DNA of 31,445 nucleotides from Pilasporangium apinafurcum (lineage: Eukaryota > Oomycota > Peronosporomycetes > Pythiales > Pythiaceae): assembly GCA_001600495.1 (NCBI GenBank), contig BCKE01000080.1:70280-101724 (forward strand), given 5' to 3'. The notes below the pieces were generated by a model. That model worked only from the letters and a program-made list of their open reading frames with translations, was not told where the DNA came from and did no database searches. This document shows, one piece after another, positions 1 to 10,353 of the stretch. Every line of letters begins with the position of its first letter. Position 1 is the first letter of the stretch. The position numbers were made by a program, and so were the translations under genes.

Positions 1-230
1 TTTCATGCAACACCATGGAAATCGCCACCTGCCAAAGCATGCGAGGCAAAGAAATAGAAAAATTAATGAGACAGCAATGCTATTATCCTTGCGCACTTAT
101 TTCTAACACTATTCAGATCGTGATCTCCACCCAAGTCTCATAATTTTTGGCGACAGTACTCAATTTTTTTGGAGCAGAAAGTCGTTCTTGAATTTTATTC
201 TGTCTCCACTGCTCCCAGCACTCGGAATGA
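1..230. repeat. Left arm of a 230-bp inverted repeat
   Basis: Position x here is the complement of position 20218-x, so 1-230 matches 19988-20217 in reverse orientation. I find no mismatch except two N bases in the right copy (20109 and 20122). Homology stops sharply after base 230. The left end coincides with the window edge, so the repeat may continue outside. No coding content is recognisable. It could be an arm of a mobile element, an inverted duplication, or an assembly effect at a contig end. Confidence 0.9.
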
Positions 231-1213
231 TGCATATTTACTCCTTTGAGATAAATGTCGTCGTTGGGCCTCGTACATATGCGTGTCGCATCTTTTTCTG
301 TGCCAAAATCTTCAAACGCATGAAGAGATTCTTCACTGTAAAATATCTTGCTCCAAACGCACTCAACACCAGTCTACAGCCATAGATGGGTGCTTCTTTT
401 GAGCAATAGGATTACTCATAGAACACGCACTTCTACTTGAGTGCACTACTATTCGATCAAATTCTGTGTTATAGGGAAGTAAACGTTAAAAGGTATTTTC
501 CATTGTGGGTATCAACCAGTAATGGGGTAATTTTTTGAAATCGTGATCACTTGGCAGTCAATGACCGCAATTGAGGGGTTTAATAGTTAGCGAATTGTAC
601 ATACTACATAGTAATTATGTTTGAGTGGTTAGATAAGCGCTAGTTTCATTGGATTCGAGCTGATATGGAACGTCAGCGACGATGTTTGCTGGGTGGGTAC
701 TTGCATCGCTAAATGCTGACGATGCTGATACTGTACATAGCCTTGACTACATGATATGTTTGAATTGCGCGAGAGTACTCAAAACCCAGCAATCACACCA
801 TTGGTATCGCTCATCTCAGGGATATTTTGGTGTTAATCTGCAAGTTCGACGATGCGATTTCCAAATTTATTTTCCTCTCTGGGTGGTAATACAGTTTAGT
901 GAATGCACAACGATGATGCCATCCCTCTAATCAATGTATTAGATGCCAATTATAATTCTGAGTATCAGAGTGCTCATCATAAACCTTTGAATACTAATAT
1001 CAACCAACACTCAGCGTCATTTCCTTGTGCTACTCTTGCATCCAAGACTCTGATATGAAACACACATTTGCCTCGCAAATCAAATTAACGTACTCTTTTG
1101 AAATAGTCCGAGAAAGCTTGTGTTTGGTGAGTTTAGTTTAGCTGCTTTGCTAGCAAGGATTGGAAATGCGTGAAGTATTTTGTGTTCAGAAGAAGAAGAT
1201 AGTAATAATTAAT
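231..1213. other. Gene-poor stretch, nothing recognised
   Basis: Only short open frames are present (longest about 82 codons at 682-930, +). None shows a recognisable motif, splice pattern or promoter-like sequence. It lies between the inverted repeat arm and the 3' end of the PX-like gene at 1214. Confidence 0.5.
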
Positions 1214-2026
1214 TTACATTTTTTTCATATAGCCAGCATATTTGTTGGCAATAAATATCAAGTTCGAGTAACTACGTCTTCTTGTGCTACTCGCTGAACT
1301 AGTGCAAACATTGGAGACATCGGTTGGGGAGTCACAACTCATGCTAGAAATGCGCATGTCGTCCAAATCACTCAGATTTAGCTCACTCATGCCATCTTCA
1401 TCGGAGGTGTCTGACACAAACGACCATGCGAATGCACGATCGTGACCAGTCAATCGCTTCTTTTGCTGGTTCTTGCCAGCCTGCCAGTTGCCCATGACAA
1501 ACGAGGCAAAAACATTCGCCACATCATTTGACAGAATTGAACACGCATGGTTCCCTCGATTCAGTAGCGATGCCTGCAACACCAATAAACAGCGCAGCAA
1601 CTTTTCACGTCGCTTTTCCACTGTGCATTGTGATTTGCCGCTCAACAGCGCTGGTTTGGGAAAGTAGTTCTTAACAAACGAGAACAACCATTTACATTCG
1701 GCTCCACAACAGTGACCACGTTGCAACACTGTCAACAAGTGCTGCTGAAACTCACGAAAAGCATCAAGCGAATGGTTGACTGTCCAGGTGACGCCGCTCC
1801 ATCGGTGACGCAGCTGCATGGTGTATAGCGCTTTCTTGTTGGATGTAGTAGCGACCATTTCGATCGTCAGATGTTCAAGCCACGCGACTGTTTGAGGCAA
1901 ATCTAGCGATCGTGGGAATGTGGATGTGATAAACTTGAGCCATACGGGAATCGCTGACAGTGGTGGATCGGAATGTGCGCGCTTGCGTGAGCCATTGATC
2001 ATCGATCTACTGGAGCCAGAGATCAT
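1214..2026 (-). CDS. PX-like domain protein, no RING (PX family copy 1)
   Basis: A 270-residue protein related to the two genes at 12838 and 14164. The shared core has a Phe/Gln-rich helix (EFQQHLL), a conserved Cys pair (GHCCGAECKW), the block FSFVKNYFPKP, then a VEKRREKL helix and LLNRGNHACSI. The order resembles a PX phosphoinositide-binding domain: an R/Y-x-x-F helix, a proline-containing loop, then an R-rich helix. The family assignment is inferred from this pattern and is not certain. The C-terminal third is acidic and Ser-rich and lacks the RING seen in copy 2. The frame stays open upstream to an ATG at 2212, but an Inr-like sequence at 2063-2078 and the basic N-terminus shared with the paralogs favour the ATG at 2024-2026. 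No intron is needed. Confidence 0.75.
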   Translation of the reverse strand: MISGSSRSMINGSRKRAHSDPPLSAIPVWLKFITSTFPRSLDLPQTVAWLEHLTIEMVATTSNKKALYTMQLRHRWSGVTWTVNHSLDAFREFQQHLLTVLQRGHCCGAECKWLFSFVKNYFPKPALLSGKSQCTVEKRREKLLRCLLVLQASLLNRGNHACSILSNDVANVFASFVMGNWQAGKNQQKKRLTGHDRAFAWSFVSDTSDEDGMSELNLSDLDDMRISSMSCDSPTDVSNVCTSSASSTRRRSYSNLIFIANKYAGYMKKM

Positions 2027-2062
2027 TGATGTGGGTTTGTATATATGTGTGTGATCTGTGGC

Positions 2063-2078
2063 TGAATCGTAAATGATC
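2063..2078 (-). promoter_or_regulatory. Inr/FPR-like core promoter of PX copy 1
   Basis: The minus strand reads GATCATTTACGATTCA, about 11 of 16 matches to the oomycete Inr plus flanking consensus GCTCATTYYNCAWTTT. It sits 37-52 bp upstream of the ATG chosen for the gene. This is the weakest match in the window. Confidence 0.4.
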
Positions 2079-4325
2079 TGTTGAAAGCAACGACCCACGA
2101 CTCGGGTCTTTGTCCGCCATTCACTAACGTCTGTCAGCAAGAGTGGCATCAACGCCAAGCATTCAGCGACCGTTGCAAGCGAATCTAAAGACCCATGAGA
2201 AATCATCAACATGGTTTGTTCTTAAATCCGCAAAATGCGGGTCTATATTATGATTAATATTAGTTTGCTATACTTTTAGGTTGCCATTATTATATATGCG
2301 GGTTTAATTAGTTGGAGGCTGAGATGGTTCGCTCACTCGATGATGCCCAGCAAAAAGTTACATAGTTGAGTGATGGCGCTTGCTTCTATCCCAGCACTGG
2401 AAATACAAATGGCACTGACGCAATGATGGGCTAAAGTATGAGCGACAACATGCACGGGAATACTATCACATCATCGCGTCTACTACTCTTCAAGAGTGAT
2501 ATTAAGATTCTCCGTGAGGCTCTGCACGCCCTTAAAATATTTGTGTTAATTCGTGCCTCGCGATTTGAAATTTAGTGAGAGTCGGAGCGGGTTGTACGGC
2601 GACAACAATGAAGTTCGTCACGCTTATTTTACGGTGAGGATGAGGCGACACAATGAAATGAGTGGCACCGTTACTCAGCACAAAAACGCATGCTGTTTCA
2701 TGCTATAATGTATGAGATATTTGGTGCTTGGTGCGACGGGAATCAAACAATTTCTGTCAAATTGTTTGAGAGAGACATGTGACATACGCTTGTGGTTTGT
2801 CTCCGCAACGATTATCCATAGAATACTAACCCTGTAGGCGCTTGCGACAGAAATACAGGGATTTATTTCAAAGACCTTGTGAAATGCAAACTTGATGGGT
2901 GAAGAACGTGATTTTCCTATTTAAGATGCCTTGGCAGTGGGAATGATTATTATGCTTTTAACCGGCGCTGGAAGCCTAGCGACAATGTTTGCTTCTTCGT
3001 TGGTTTACACGGTATGTTGCATGCGATACGTTCAGGCATTTGTAAATAGGGACTAAGTCCAAGTACCAGGACGATTACGATTAGAGTTCTGATCTATGAA
3101 TATGATGCAAATTTCTAAGACTACCACAGGGCGCTATTCAATTTGTAGATAATTGATTACGAATGTCACGTGTGATCATGAATAGGCTGCCCACTGTTAG
3201 CACTACTGAACACTGAACATTTTCTTTATTGGATGCCGTGTGAACAGTTAACTGGATTCTGTTTGCCGATTTATGCGCGCCATTATGGTTGATATGAGGC
3301 TCATAGGTGATTACGATCCAACCAGCTCCGTCAATGAATGACGACTCTGTTTTTTTGTTTGCGGTGGAATTACAATAGTACAGAACGAAAGGGTATGAAG
3401 AAAAAAATTGATGACGCGATTTCTAGATGTAGATTTTTTTGCTATGATGGTGCCACATCAAACAGCAACAATAGAGAGAAATCAGAAACGTCGACAAGAT
3501 AGACAGTGGGCTAAATCAGCAACGTCGATGATGTGATCCTGCAGTGTCGCCGTGTCTTTGTGATATGCCCATCGCTTGGAATCAAGTTAAATCCAGTCAG
3601 TCAATTGAGATAGGAACTTTGAAAGCAAAACAGTGACTCATTTTATCGTAATACTTTCTCGAAAGAGTTTGTGGCTTGAGGAAGTGGAAAGTATCCAAAT
3701 GTAGCCATTACAGAATACTACTCGAATAGTAGACTATCACAACTTCAATCAAAGGAAAAATGTAGCCATGTCTTCTAACTGTGGTCAACAATGCGTTTAA
3801 TGTTATTCAGCGATATTCTACAGTTGAAATTTCGGCATCAGTATGCGGTTCAAATGGCGTGTACATGAGCTGGTTTTTTCAGAATAATGTTCCAGTTGAT
3901 ATCTACAATAAAGAAATGGATGATTTATGAACCCAGACTTTCAAATAGAATGATCGACAGATTAACACAGATGACGAAAGCTTGGCTGGATAGGAACTCC
4001 GATCGAACCTCACAAGTAGTGAATATCGACATTGTAATAATAACTACCCAACGGCATTCAGCGCGCGTGTGATGCCTGCTTTTATGTGGCATGCAAAAAG
4101 AGCTGCATGACTATGAGAACATTTTCAATGTCAAAGCGATTTGGTTTAACCAATTTTCGATGTATTAGAAGCTGAGCAATGCTATTTCAATCGAGATTGA
4201 GCCCGAATTGAGTGCGCAGGCAAAAAGACAAGAGCGTGCATTTCTTGTCAGCCAATCTCTTTCGTATCACGACGGGCACTGTTGTAGCTATCAGTTGCAT
4301 CAAATTTCCACTTCATATCTCAGTT
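2079..4325. other. Long intergenic region, no gene recognised
   Basis: About 2.2 kb of AT-rich DNA with only short, unsupported open frames. It holds a perfect 11-bp stem hairpin at 2743-2769. At 2224-2305 a pair of short inverted motifs (aaatccgca and tgcgggttt) flanks about 80 bp. I see no protein or RNA gene. Confidence 0.5.
2743..2769. repeat. Perfect 11-bp hairpin
   Basis: TCAAACAATTT is followed by the 5-nt loop CTGTC and then the exact complement AAATTGTTTGA. It is isolated in a gene-free stretch with no U-tract or gene end nearby, so its role is unknown. It could be the core of a small non-autonomous element. Confidence 0.7.
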
Positions 4326-5370
4326 TCAGTTGAAGCGGTTGCGATCGTGTGGTGCTTCGTAGTCGACAAATGGGCCCACCGGCATTTTGTTTATGTCGAT
4401 GTTGGTGTTCACCAAACCGTTCTTGATGTGTTGCCAATGCACTGTCGCCTTGACTGCTGGCATCTGATACAGATCTCGCAGGTACTAACCATACAAAACA
4501 ATTACAATAAATGAGTCGTCACCTTCACAGAGTTTATAAGACACTACGAAAGTTAAAGTCACGTACACTGACAATATTAGGGAAGGTGGTGAGGTTCTTC
4601 ACGTTGCTCTCACGCTGAGCCGTATCCAATCGAATGAGTAGACCAAATAAGCGCACGTCCGATTCTGTGATGGTATTGCCCGCCAAGTAACGCTTGGTTG
4701 ATAGAATTTCCTCTACTTCTTCCAAATATCTCAATCCAATCGTCAAACCCTCTTGATAAGTAACATCGTCACGCGCATACGCCATTTTGTAGAATCCGCC
4801 GCTAAGCGTCATCAACAAACCATCGTTCAATTTTTCAATCTCGGATACCAAGTGTGTAGGTAACAAGTTAATCTCAGAGGAGGCCAACTCGCCAAACCCC
4901 GAGTTAAACATGCGCAGAATGTCAGCCGATTCGTTGCAGACGATGGTTTGCTTCTTCTTGTCCCAGAGCAATGGCACCGAGAATTTTCGCGGCGTCTTGT
5001 CGACTAATTCGTACAGATCACGGACGAATTTCGTGTGCTTGACTGTGTCGGGGATGCAACCATCAGTCGAGAATTGCTGCCCATTGCGTGCAGTCATTAG
5101 AGGCGTAGTTTGCGGATCAAAAAATGCCCAGCCCTGGTGAGTATCACTCTCGTCGTCTGGCTTGGTCTTTTGGAAGACTGAGTGGGCAACGGAGATGTCA
5201 ACAACATTTTGCAGACCCTTCAGATTACGAGCGAGCAATGCCCGGCAGGCAAATGGGCAGGCGTAGGTAACGTATAAGTGATAGTGACTTTTTTCCGCGG
5301 GAAACGCAGCGTCTGCTTTGGGTTCGACGTAGTGAATGTAAGGAGGAACGGTAGCGGTGGTAGCGGCCAT
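4326..5370 (-). CDS. Glutathionyl-hydroquinone reductase (Xi-class GST), copy 1
   Basis: Encoded by complement(join(4326..4484,4567..5370)), 320 residues, the usual size for the ECM4/YqjG family. These enzymes reduce glutathionyl-hydroquinones with a catalytic cysteine, probably in the cytosol. The N-terminal thioredoxin-like domain has HLYVTYACPFACRAL, with the likely catalytic Cys38 in CPFA (usually CPWA). It is followed by PLLWDKK and NESADILRMFNS, typical of the family, then the helical domain with YLAGNTITESDVRLF. The 82-nt intron (GTACGT...GTTAG) lies before YLRDLYQ, at the same place and phase as in the other three copies. The C-terminus after that point differs from copy 4 and from the classical family ending. 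First of three head-to-tail genes. An Inr/FPR match lies 47-62 bp upstream. Confidence 0.93.
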
Positions 5371-5416
5371 GGTAATTGATAAAATGTCTTGATGTTGATT
5401 GTGCTCTCTGCAAGAA

Positions 5417-5432
5417 GAATCGAGAAATGAGG
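5417..5432 (-). promoter_or_regulatory. Inr/FPR-like core promoter of GHR copy 1
   Basis: The minus strand reads CCTCATTTCTCGATTC, 13 of 16 matches to GCTCATTYYNCAWTTT. It ends 47 bp before the ATG at 5370. Confidence 0.6.
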
Positions 5433-5740
5433 AGCTCGCAGTTGGTTACACTGAGGAAGAAGCGAGGTATTCTATGTTTTGCACTCATTTGTCCGTCCAT
5501 ATGCTACTCTTGCCCTTGATCGCGTGAAAAAAATGGAACAGAAAGTGGTGTGTTGCATCCCTTGATATGAAACAAAAGAAGCAAATCACTGTTGAACTCG
5601 CCTCACATGTACATAGCCATGGCCAAAAAAAGGAAACGAAATTACTAAAAGAACACCCCTCATCATTTGATTCACAACTTTAGCGTGTTCGATCTTAAGA
5701 TCTTGTCGACAGATTCAAGAAAACCGAAAAATGAGATTAT
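5433..5740. other. Intergenic spacer between GHR copies 1 and 2
   Basis: About 300 bp holding the 5' flank of copy 1 and the 3' end of copy 2. I see no further gene. Confidence 0.5.
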
Positions 5741-6781
5741 TTAATTGAGCTTGGTGCGATCGTGGGGGGCATCGTAGTCAATAAATGGACCTTCCGCGGG
5801 AGGAGCATCAGGCTTGTGATTTACAATACCGACCTTCAGATGTGGCCAGTGCACGGTCGCCTTCAACGCGGGGTTTTGATACAAATCGCGCAAGTACTAC
5901 CAGTCAACGAAATACACCAATACAAACACATACATCAGTCAAAGTATACAATAGACGAGAACAATCAATCAATGACAACATACTCCCACAACATTCGCAT
6001 ACTGTGTTAAATTTTGCTTCTCCGCCGCCTTCTGTCCCACATCGGCGCGAATGAGCGTATGGAAAAGTCGCACATCAGGCTCCGTAATCGTATTCCCAGA
6101 CAAGTAGCGTTTGGTACCCAACAGCTTGTCCAACTTGTCAATCGATTCGAAAAATGCTGCCGTACCTGCTGCAATCGCTTCTGGGTCTTGTGAAAATACG
6201 ATTTTAAAGTACCCTCCACCTACTTCGGCTACGATGCCATCGTTCAATGCATTAATCTCATCTTCACGGTCAGCAGGGACTAGATCCACACTCGATGGCA
6301 CTAAGTCCCGAAAGCCCGTGTTGAGCGTACGAAGGATATCAGCAGATTCATTCGAGACGATCGTCTTCTTCTTCTTGTCCCATAGAAGTGGCACTGTATA
6401 GCGGCGCGGTTCCTTATCAACTAATTCATAGAGATCACGCACAAACTTCACACCATTGATATGGTCAATGGTTGTGCCTTCAGTTGAATACTGCTTGCCG
6501 TTCGTAGCTGTGACGGTTGGCGTAGTTTCTGGATCGAAAAATGTCCAACCAAGGTGTGTATCATTTTCATCATCAGGCTTGGTTTTTTGGAAAATCGGAT
6601 GCGCCACGGACAGTCCAATGACGTCTTGTAATCCCTTCAAGTTGCGTGCACTCAATGCACGACAGGCAAATGGACAGGAATACGTGATGTATAAATGGTA
6701 GCGGTCCTTTTCAGCTGGGAATTCGGCATCCGCATTCGGTTGGATGTAGTGACGATACGGAGCAGGTTCAGATGTGGCCAT
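5741..6781 (-). CDS. Glutathionyl-hydroquinone reductase (Xi-class GST), copy 2
   Basis: Encoded by complement(join(5741..5896,5984..6781)), 317 residues. It has the same domain order as copy 1: ITYSCPFACRAL with likely catalytic Cys36, then PLLWDKKKKTIVSNESADILR, then the helical domain with YLSGNTITEPDVRLF. The 87-nt intron (GTATGT...GGTAG) precedes YLRDLYQ. The frame is open to an ATG at 6889, but that ATG sits beside a strong Inr/FPR match at 6870-6885 and would lie at or before the transcription start. The ATG at 6779-6781, in the context AAAATGGCC, is therefore preferred. The role is as for copy 1. It is a close tandem paralog, so functional overlap is likely. Confidence 0.93.
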
Positions 6782-6869
6782 TTTCTTCTTTTTTTGCGTG
6801 CGGATAGAGTTGCTTGAGCTTAAAGCTTCTCGTTTGGTTGTTTGGTTGATCGGTTGCTTGGATTCAGGC

Positions 6870-6885
6870 AAATTGGCAAGTGAGT
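6870..6885 (-). promoter_or_regulatory. Inr/FPR-like core promoter of GHR copy 2
   Basis: The minus strand reads ACTCACTTGCCAATTT, 13 of 16 matches to the oomycete consensus, including an intact CCAATTT flanking part. It decides the start of copy 2, because the longer open frame begins beside it. Confidence 0.6.
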
Positions 6886-6889
6886 CCAT

Positions 6890-7384
6890 TGTTGACTGTG
6901 TGTCAAACTTGGATCTCCTGTGATCACGTCAACATAACTGGTCCATTGTTGTTAATACCGGTTATTACCGATACTACTTCAAGTTGCTCAAACCTATGCT
7001 CCGTCATATCAAGTTTCCTATATTATATCAAGTATGAAACCTACTATACAGACTATTTTCATGATTGGCAATCGTTCCTTCAAGGTCAAGAGCAGCTTCA
7101 ACCAATGGAACTCATGGAAGCCACGTTGTCATTTGGAAGTTTAGTGTTTTGTGAAGATCCATGAATCAACAACAACAAAAAAGTTTGCATGAACAGAGTC
7201 TCTCTCGTTATATTCAACAACCAAGTATGTGAATTGGACATCTCCATTTGAACCCTTACATGGACAGTGCTGTGTTTATCTTCAATCAGAGCCAAGTACT
7301 TGCATAGACTGCCCCTTCCGCTAACGGATCGAGAGGAAAAGCTCATTAACCAGCTTCGACTTGCGCCTCCTTATTCTGCTTTTG
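6890..7384. other. Intergenic region between GHR copies 2 and 3
   Basis: Nearly 500 bp. Short open frames on both strands overlap each other and have no recognisable motif. I see no gene, repeat or RNA. Confidence 0.5.
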
Positions 7385-8412
7385 CTAAGCGACCGTTTGG
7401 CGACTGTGAGGTTTATCATAATCGACAAATGGTCCTTCCACAACGAAATCGGGTCTGGCATTGATGAATGTAAGATTTAAATGGTTCCAGTGCACTGTGC
7501 GTTTCAACGCTGGCATCTGGTACAATTCGCGCAAGTACTATAATGTATACACCAAACAATATCCAGGTGAATATGGTTTAAATGAGATGCCACAAAAACA
7601 AATCTTGCTATTTCACTTACCCCAACGACGTTCGGGAATTGCGTCAAGTTCTGTTTGTTGGTAGTGACTTGTGCCAAGTCAAAGCGGATCAAAATGTGGA
7701 AGAGTCGCACATCTGATTCGGTGATCATGTTGCCCACGAGGTAACGCTGCTTTGCAAGCAGCTCATCTGCTTTAGCAATCTCAGGGAAAATTAACCTCAC
7801 TCCTTCAGCATAAGCTTCTGGATCCTTTGCATGAGCAGCTTTCATGTACGCTTTTGTGATATCAGCCACAATGCCATTATTCGCCGCTTCAACTTGGTTC
7901 GCCAGATGATCTGGGTACAAGTCCACGTTTGATGCCACTAATTCGCGGAATCCGATATTCAATGTGCGCAAAATGTCGGCCGATTCGTTCGAAACGATCG
8001 TTTTCTTCCTCTTGTCCCACAGCAAAGGTACTGAATATGGCCGCGGCTCTTTGCTTACCAACTCATATAAATCACGTACGGATCTTGCATGGTTGACTGT
8101 ATCCGGAATACAACCAGTGGTGGGATACTCTTTGCCGTTTTCTGCTATGATTGTAGGAGTGATTGCTGGGTCTACAAACGTAAAACCGCGATGTGTATCA
8201 CTTGGATCATCAGGTTTGGTCCTCTGAAAGACTGGGTGTGCCACAGAAATGCCGATGTAATCTTCCAAACCTTTCAGGTAGAGTGCACTCAAAGCACGGC
8301 TAGCAAATGGGCATGTATAGGCGACATATAGATGGTAACGATCTCTCTCAGCTGGGAATTCGGCATCAGCGCTTGGTTCAATGGAGGAACGATATGGCGC
8401 AGGTGTTGACAT
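7385..8412 (-). CDS. Glutathionyl-hydroquinone reductase (Xi-class GST), copy 3
   Basis: Encoded by complement(join(7385..7537,7621..8412)), 314 residues. The active-site segment is VAYTCPFASRAL with likely catalytic Cys34. Copies 1, 2 and 4 have a second cysteine four residues on (CPFAC); here it is Ser. PLLWDKRKKTIVSNESADILR and YLVGNMITESDVRLF are conserved. The 83-nt intron has a consensus donor GTAAGT and ends in TATAG before YLRELYQ. The C-terminal exon matches copies 1 and 2 (VHW, GPFVDYD) more than copy 4. The start at 8412 gives an N-terminus parallel to copy 2. The upstream region has only a weak Inr candidate. Confidence 0.93.
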
Positions 8413-8599
8413 GTCGTGTTAGAATTCTTTTCTATTCGGATACTTTCAGAAAATAGTGGGCTTGTAGATTGCCAAGGAGGATTTGCAGCAACAATGGGTG
8501 ATAGTTTGGAACTGGTGTGTCGGTTGGATCGTGTCTATCCGACCTCTCTTACTGCATGAGTGTGATGTGGCTCGCGTCACAGATCAAATAGTTGCCCAG
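8413..8599. promoter_or_regulatory. 5' flank of GHR copy 3
   Basis: Short spacer between the GHR copy 3 start and the 3' end of the IS607-like relic. It presumably carries the copy 3 promoter, but no clear Inr/FPR match is visible. Confidence 0.3.
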
Positions 8600-8760
8600 T
8601 GTGAAAGGGAGGACCTGGTAAATAGCATATATGACACACTAAAGCTGTAGCTGCTATTGTTTGGGTTCGATTTAACTAGCAAAACCCAGCTAAGACTAGA
8701 CGACTGCGGAGTAGCCATCTTCGATACCTGGACTCGATGAATCCAGGAGAGTAGGTGCTC
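8600..8760 (-). ncRNA. Candidate guide-RNA scaffold / right end of the IS607-like element
   Basis: The DNA just past the RuvC-III motif of the nuclease relic stays similar to the second relic (19610-19690), although neither needs it as protein. It includes a hairpin at 8727-8747 (CCTGGA paired with TCCAGG). In the other copy the same place folds as TGGATTC-AAT-GAATCCA (19674-19690). A second possible stem (TGGGTT at 8662-8667 with AACCCA at 8683-8688) is seen in this copy only. In TnpB and Fanzor systems the guide RNA comes from the 3' end of the nuclease gene and the element's right end. That this is one is inference. Confidence 0.4.
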
Positions 8761-9940
8761 ATTCTTGAGAAAGATGTTTCTAGTAGCATTGACATCTCTA
8801 TCAAGGACGAACTTGCAGTGAGGACACTCCAATACTTTCTGGTGTTCCATCACGCGGTTGATTCTCTCACAGTGAGAACAAGTCTTTGTTGTATAGTTTT
8901 CCTCACATTCGATCATCTTTCCTTCACTCTTTTTCATCTTCTATTTCAGTAACTTCTTGAACTTGTAGTGAGACCACGTGAGTATTTTTCTTGACGCCTT
9001 GCTTGAAATTATTTTTTACTTGGACGCCAGTTCTGATGTACCAAAAGTTGGAAGAAGGACTCTGTGGTAGTTGTCTGACAACCACTTGGAGACTTTGTGA
9101 TGTGCATCTGACATTATCGCTTTCATCTGTTGAAAGATCCTGTAAACTCTCTCTCATGCGATGACGTTTTCGCTTGGACTTTTTTGAGATAACTGAGACT
9201 TGAGACAATCGATCAACAGACAGCGGTTGAACATTACGTTCTTAGTGCCGTCCATGCTTAACGTCATGTCATGAGGATCGCACAGTATGATGAAGCTACG
9301 AATTCCGGAATCATTTGCACACGTTCGAATGGAGTTTGTTTACTGGAATTCTTTTACTCGAGGAATGCAGATATAGTAGCGATCTTCTCGAGTTCGTTGC
9401 AGACGGACTGAATACTCGAGCGCTGGAAGTTGTTTTTTATGTTAATCCCTTCATTCTTAGAGAACCCAAAATATCGTGGAAAGAATCGAAGTTGGCCTTC
9501 AACATACTCTAGCGATTGAGACTGGATTTCAATCGAAGTCGAGTTATCTTTTCTTGACTTGAATCTCAACCCAGGAAAAGACGTCTTCTTTTCTTTATCC
9601 TTTTGAGATTCGAATTCAGCTTTCGATGAGTCAATAGCTTTGACGAAATCTGTGTAGGTTGAATTCATGGCCGGTTTCGGAACTTCAAGATGATATTTCG
9701 GAAGATACTTGTCCAACGAATGCTTTTGAGCGATCGGAAGATATTTCACATCTAGGTATTTCATTGACGACTTATAGCAGTCATCTCTCGACAGTTCGAC
9801 AATCTTGTTATAGATTGCTCGATGGGTATCAAACATCTTGCGGAGAAGTTGTTTCTGTTCCTTTGTTGGATCCAACCTCATTTTCAGAGTACTGTTTGGA
9901 CTTGGTTTGTCTTTCTTGCGCCTTTTAATCCTCGAAGATT
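8690..9940 (-). pseudogene. TnpB/Fanzor-type RNA-guided nuclease relic
   Basis: An almost complete TnpB-like protein spread over several frames. The N-terminal segment starts near an ATG at 9879-9881 (MRLDPTKEQKQLLRKMFDTH) or at an in-frame ATG further upstream inside tnpA. It runs to a stop at 9354 and holds VPKPAMNSTYTDFVKAI and FPGLRFKSRKD, as in TnpB. The next pieces are KQTPFERVQMIPE, then SFIILCDPHD, KSKRKRHRMRESLQ, LLPTFGTSELASK and the C-terminal TTKTCSHC...CPHCKF zinc ribbon. Candidate RuvC-II Glu lies at 8899-8901 and RuvC-III Asp (DRDVNATRNI) at 8794-8796. The region expected to carry RuvC-I (DPG) reads IPE before a frame change, so the first catalytic Asp appears lost. At least three frame changes and two in-frame stops follow. 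Confidence 0.85.
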
Positions 9941-9945
9941 GGAGA

Positions 9946-10353
9946 TCAGAGTCTTCTGAGCATTCCTGCCTTCCTTCCATTTCTTCTGACAACGAAGATG
10001 TTGACACGAGACCAGAGGTCTTCTTGGCGTTCTCTTGCTTCCATGTCTTCATTCTTGTCTTCATGAAGCTGTTGATCAGCGTGAACCGCGGCTTGGATGC
10101 TATGCTCTTTACACATTTGTGCGAGGAGTTCGTACTCAAATCAGTCTTGGATGGTAACCACAATGCTCGAGATCTGCTCTCTACGTGCCATTTCCATCAA
10201 TTTAGACAGTTCTGACTTGCTTTCCTTGAGACCGGAACCAATGTCGATCTTCTCGGGCATGCACTGCCATCGACTCGCATCCTTCCTCGAAAAGAAGGAT
10301 AGTGGAGAAAAGATCTCATTGCAGAGAATTGGAAAAGTTTCTATTTCTAACAA
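9946..10353 (-). pseudogene. IS607-type serine recombinase (TnpA) relic
   Basis: The minus-strand frame reads KIDIGSGLKESKSELSKLME, then ISSIVVTIQD, a TGA at 10141-10143, and FEYELLAQMCKEHSIQ. It ends with EDLWSRVNIFVVRRNGRKAG before a stop at 9946-9948. DIGSGL, the VVVT strand and the C-terminal NG-R-A-G segment are hallmarks of IS607 serine recombinases, which move the element by site-specific recombination. The segment that should read D-R-L-x-R-F around the stop is shortened. The N-terminal catalytic Ser motif and the DNA-binding domain are not readable upstream. The gene overlaps the start of the nuclease relic, as in IS607. Confidence 0.75.

Noticed and set aside
682-930. 82-codon plus frame in the left intergenic region
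   Set aside because: No motif or splice support; length is within what chance gives at this base composition.
1840-1935. Possible 58-nt intron in PX copy 1 (GTATGG...AACAG)
   Set aside because: Removing it shifts the frame out of the conserved downstream domain, while the unspliced reading is open throughout.
4212-4514. 100-codon plus frame at the end of GHR copy 1
   Set aside because: It is antisense to GHR exon 2, whose protein match and splice site are clear.
8924-9208. Separate 94-residue protein with a basic N-terminus
   Set aside because: Its first part matches the KSKRKRHRMRESL helix region of the TnpB relic, and the rest is an out-of-frame reading of the LLPTFGTSELASK region. It is a shadow of the broken nuclease.
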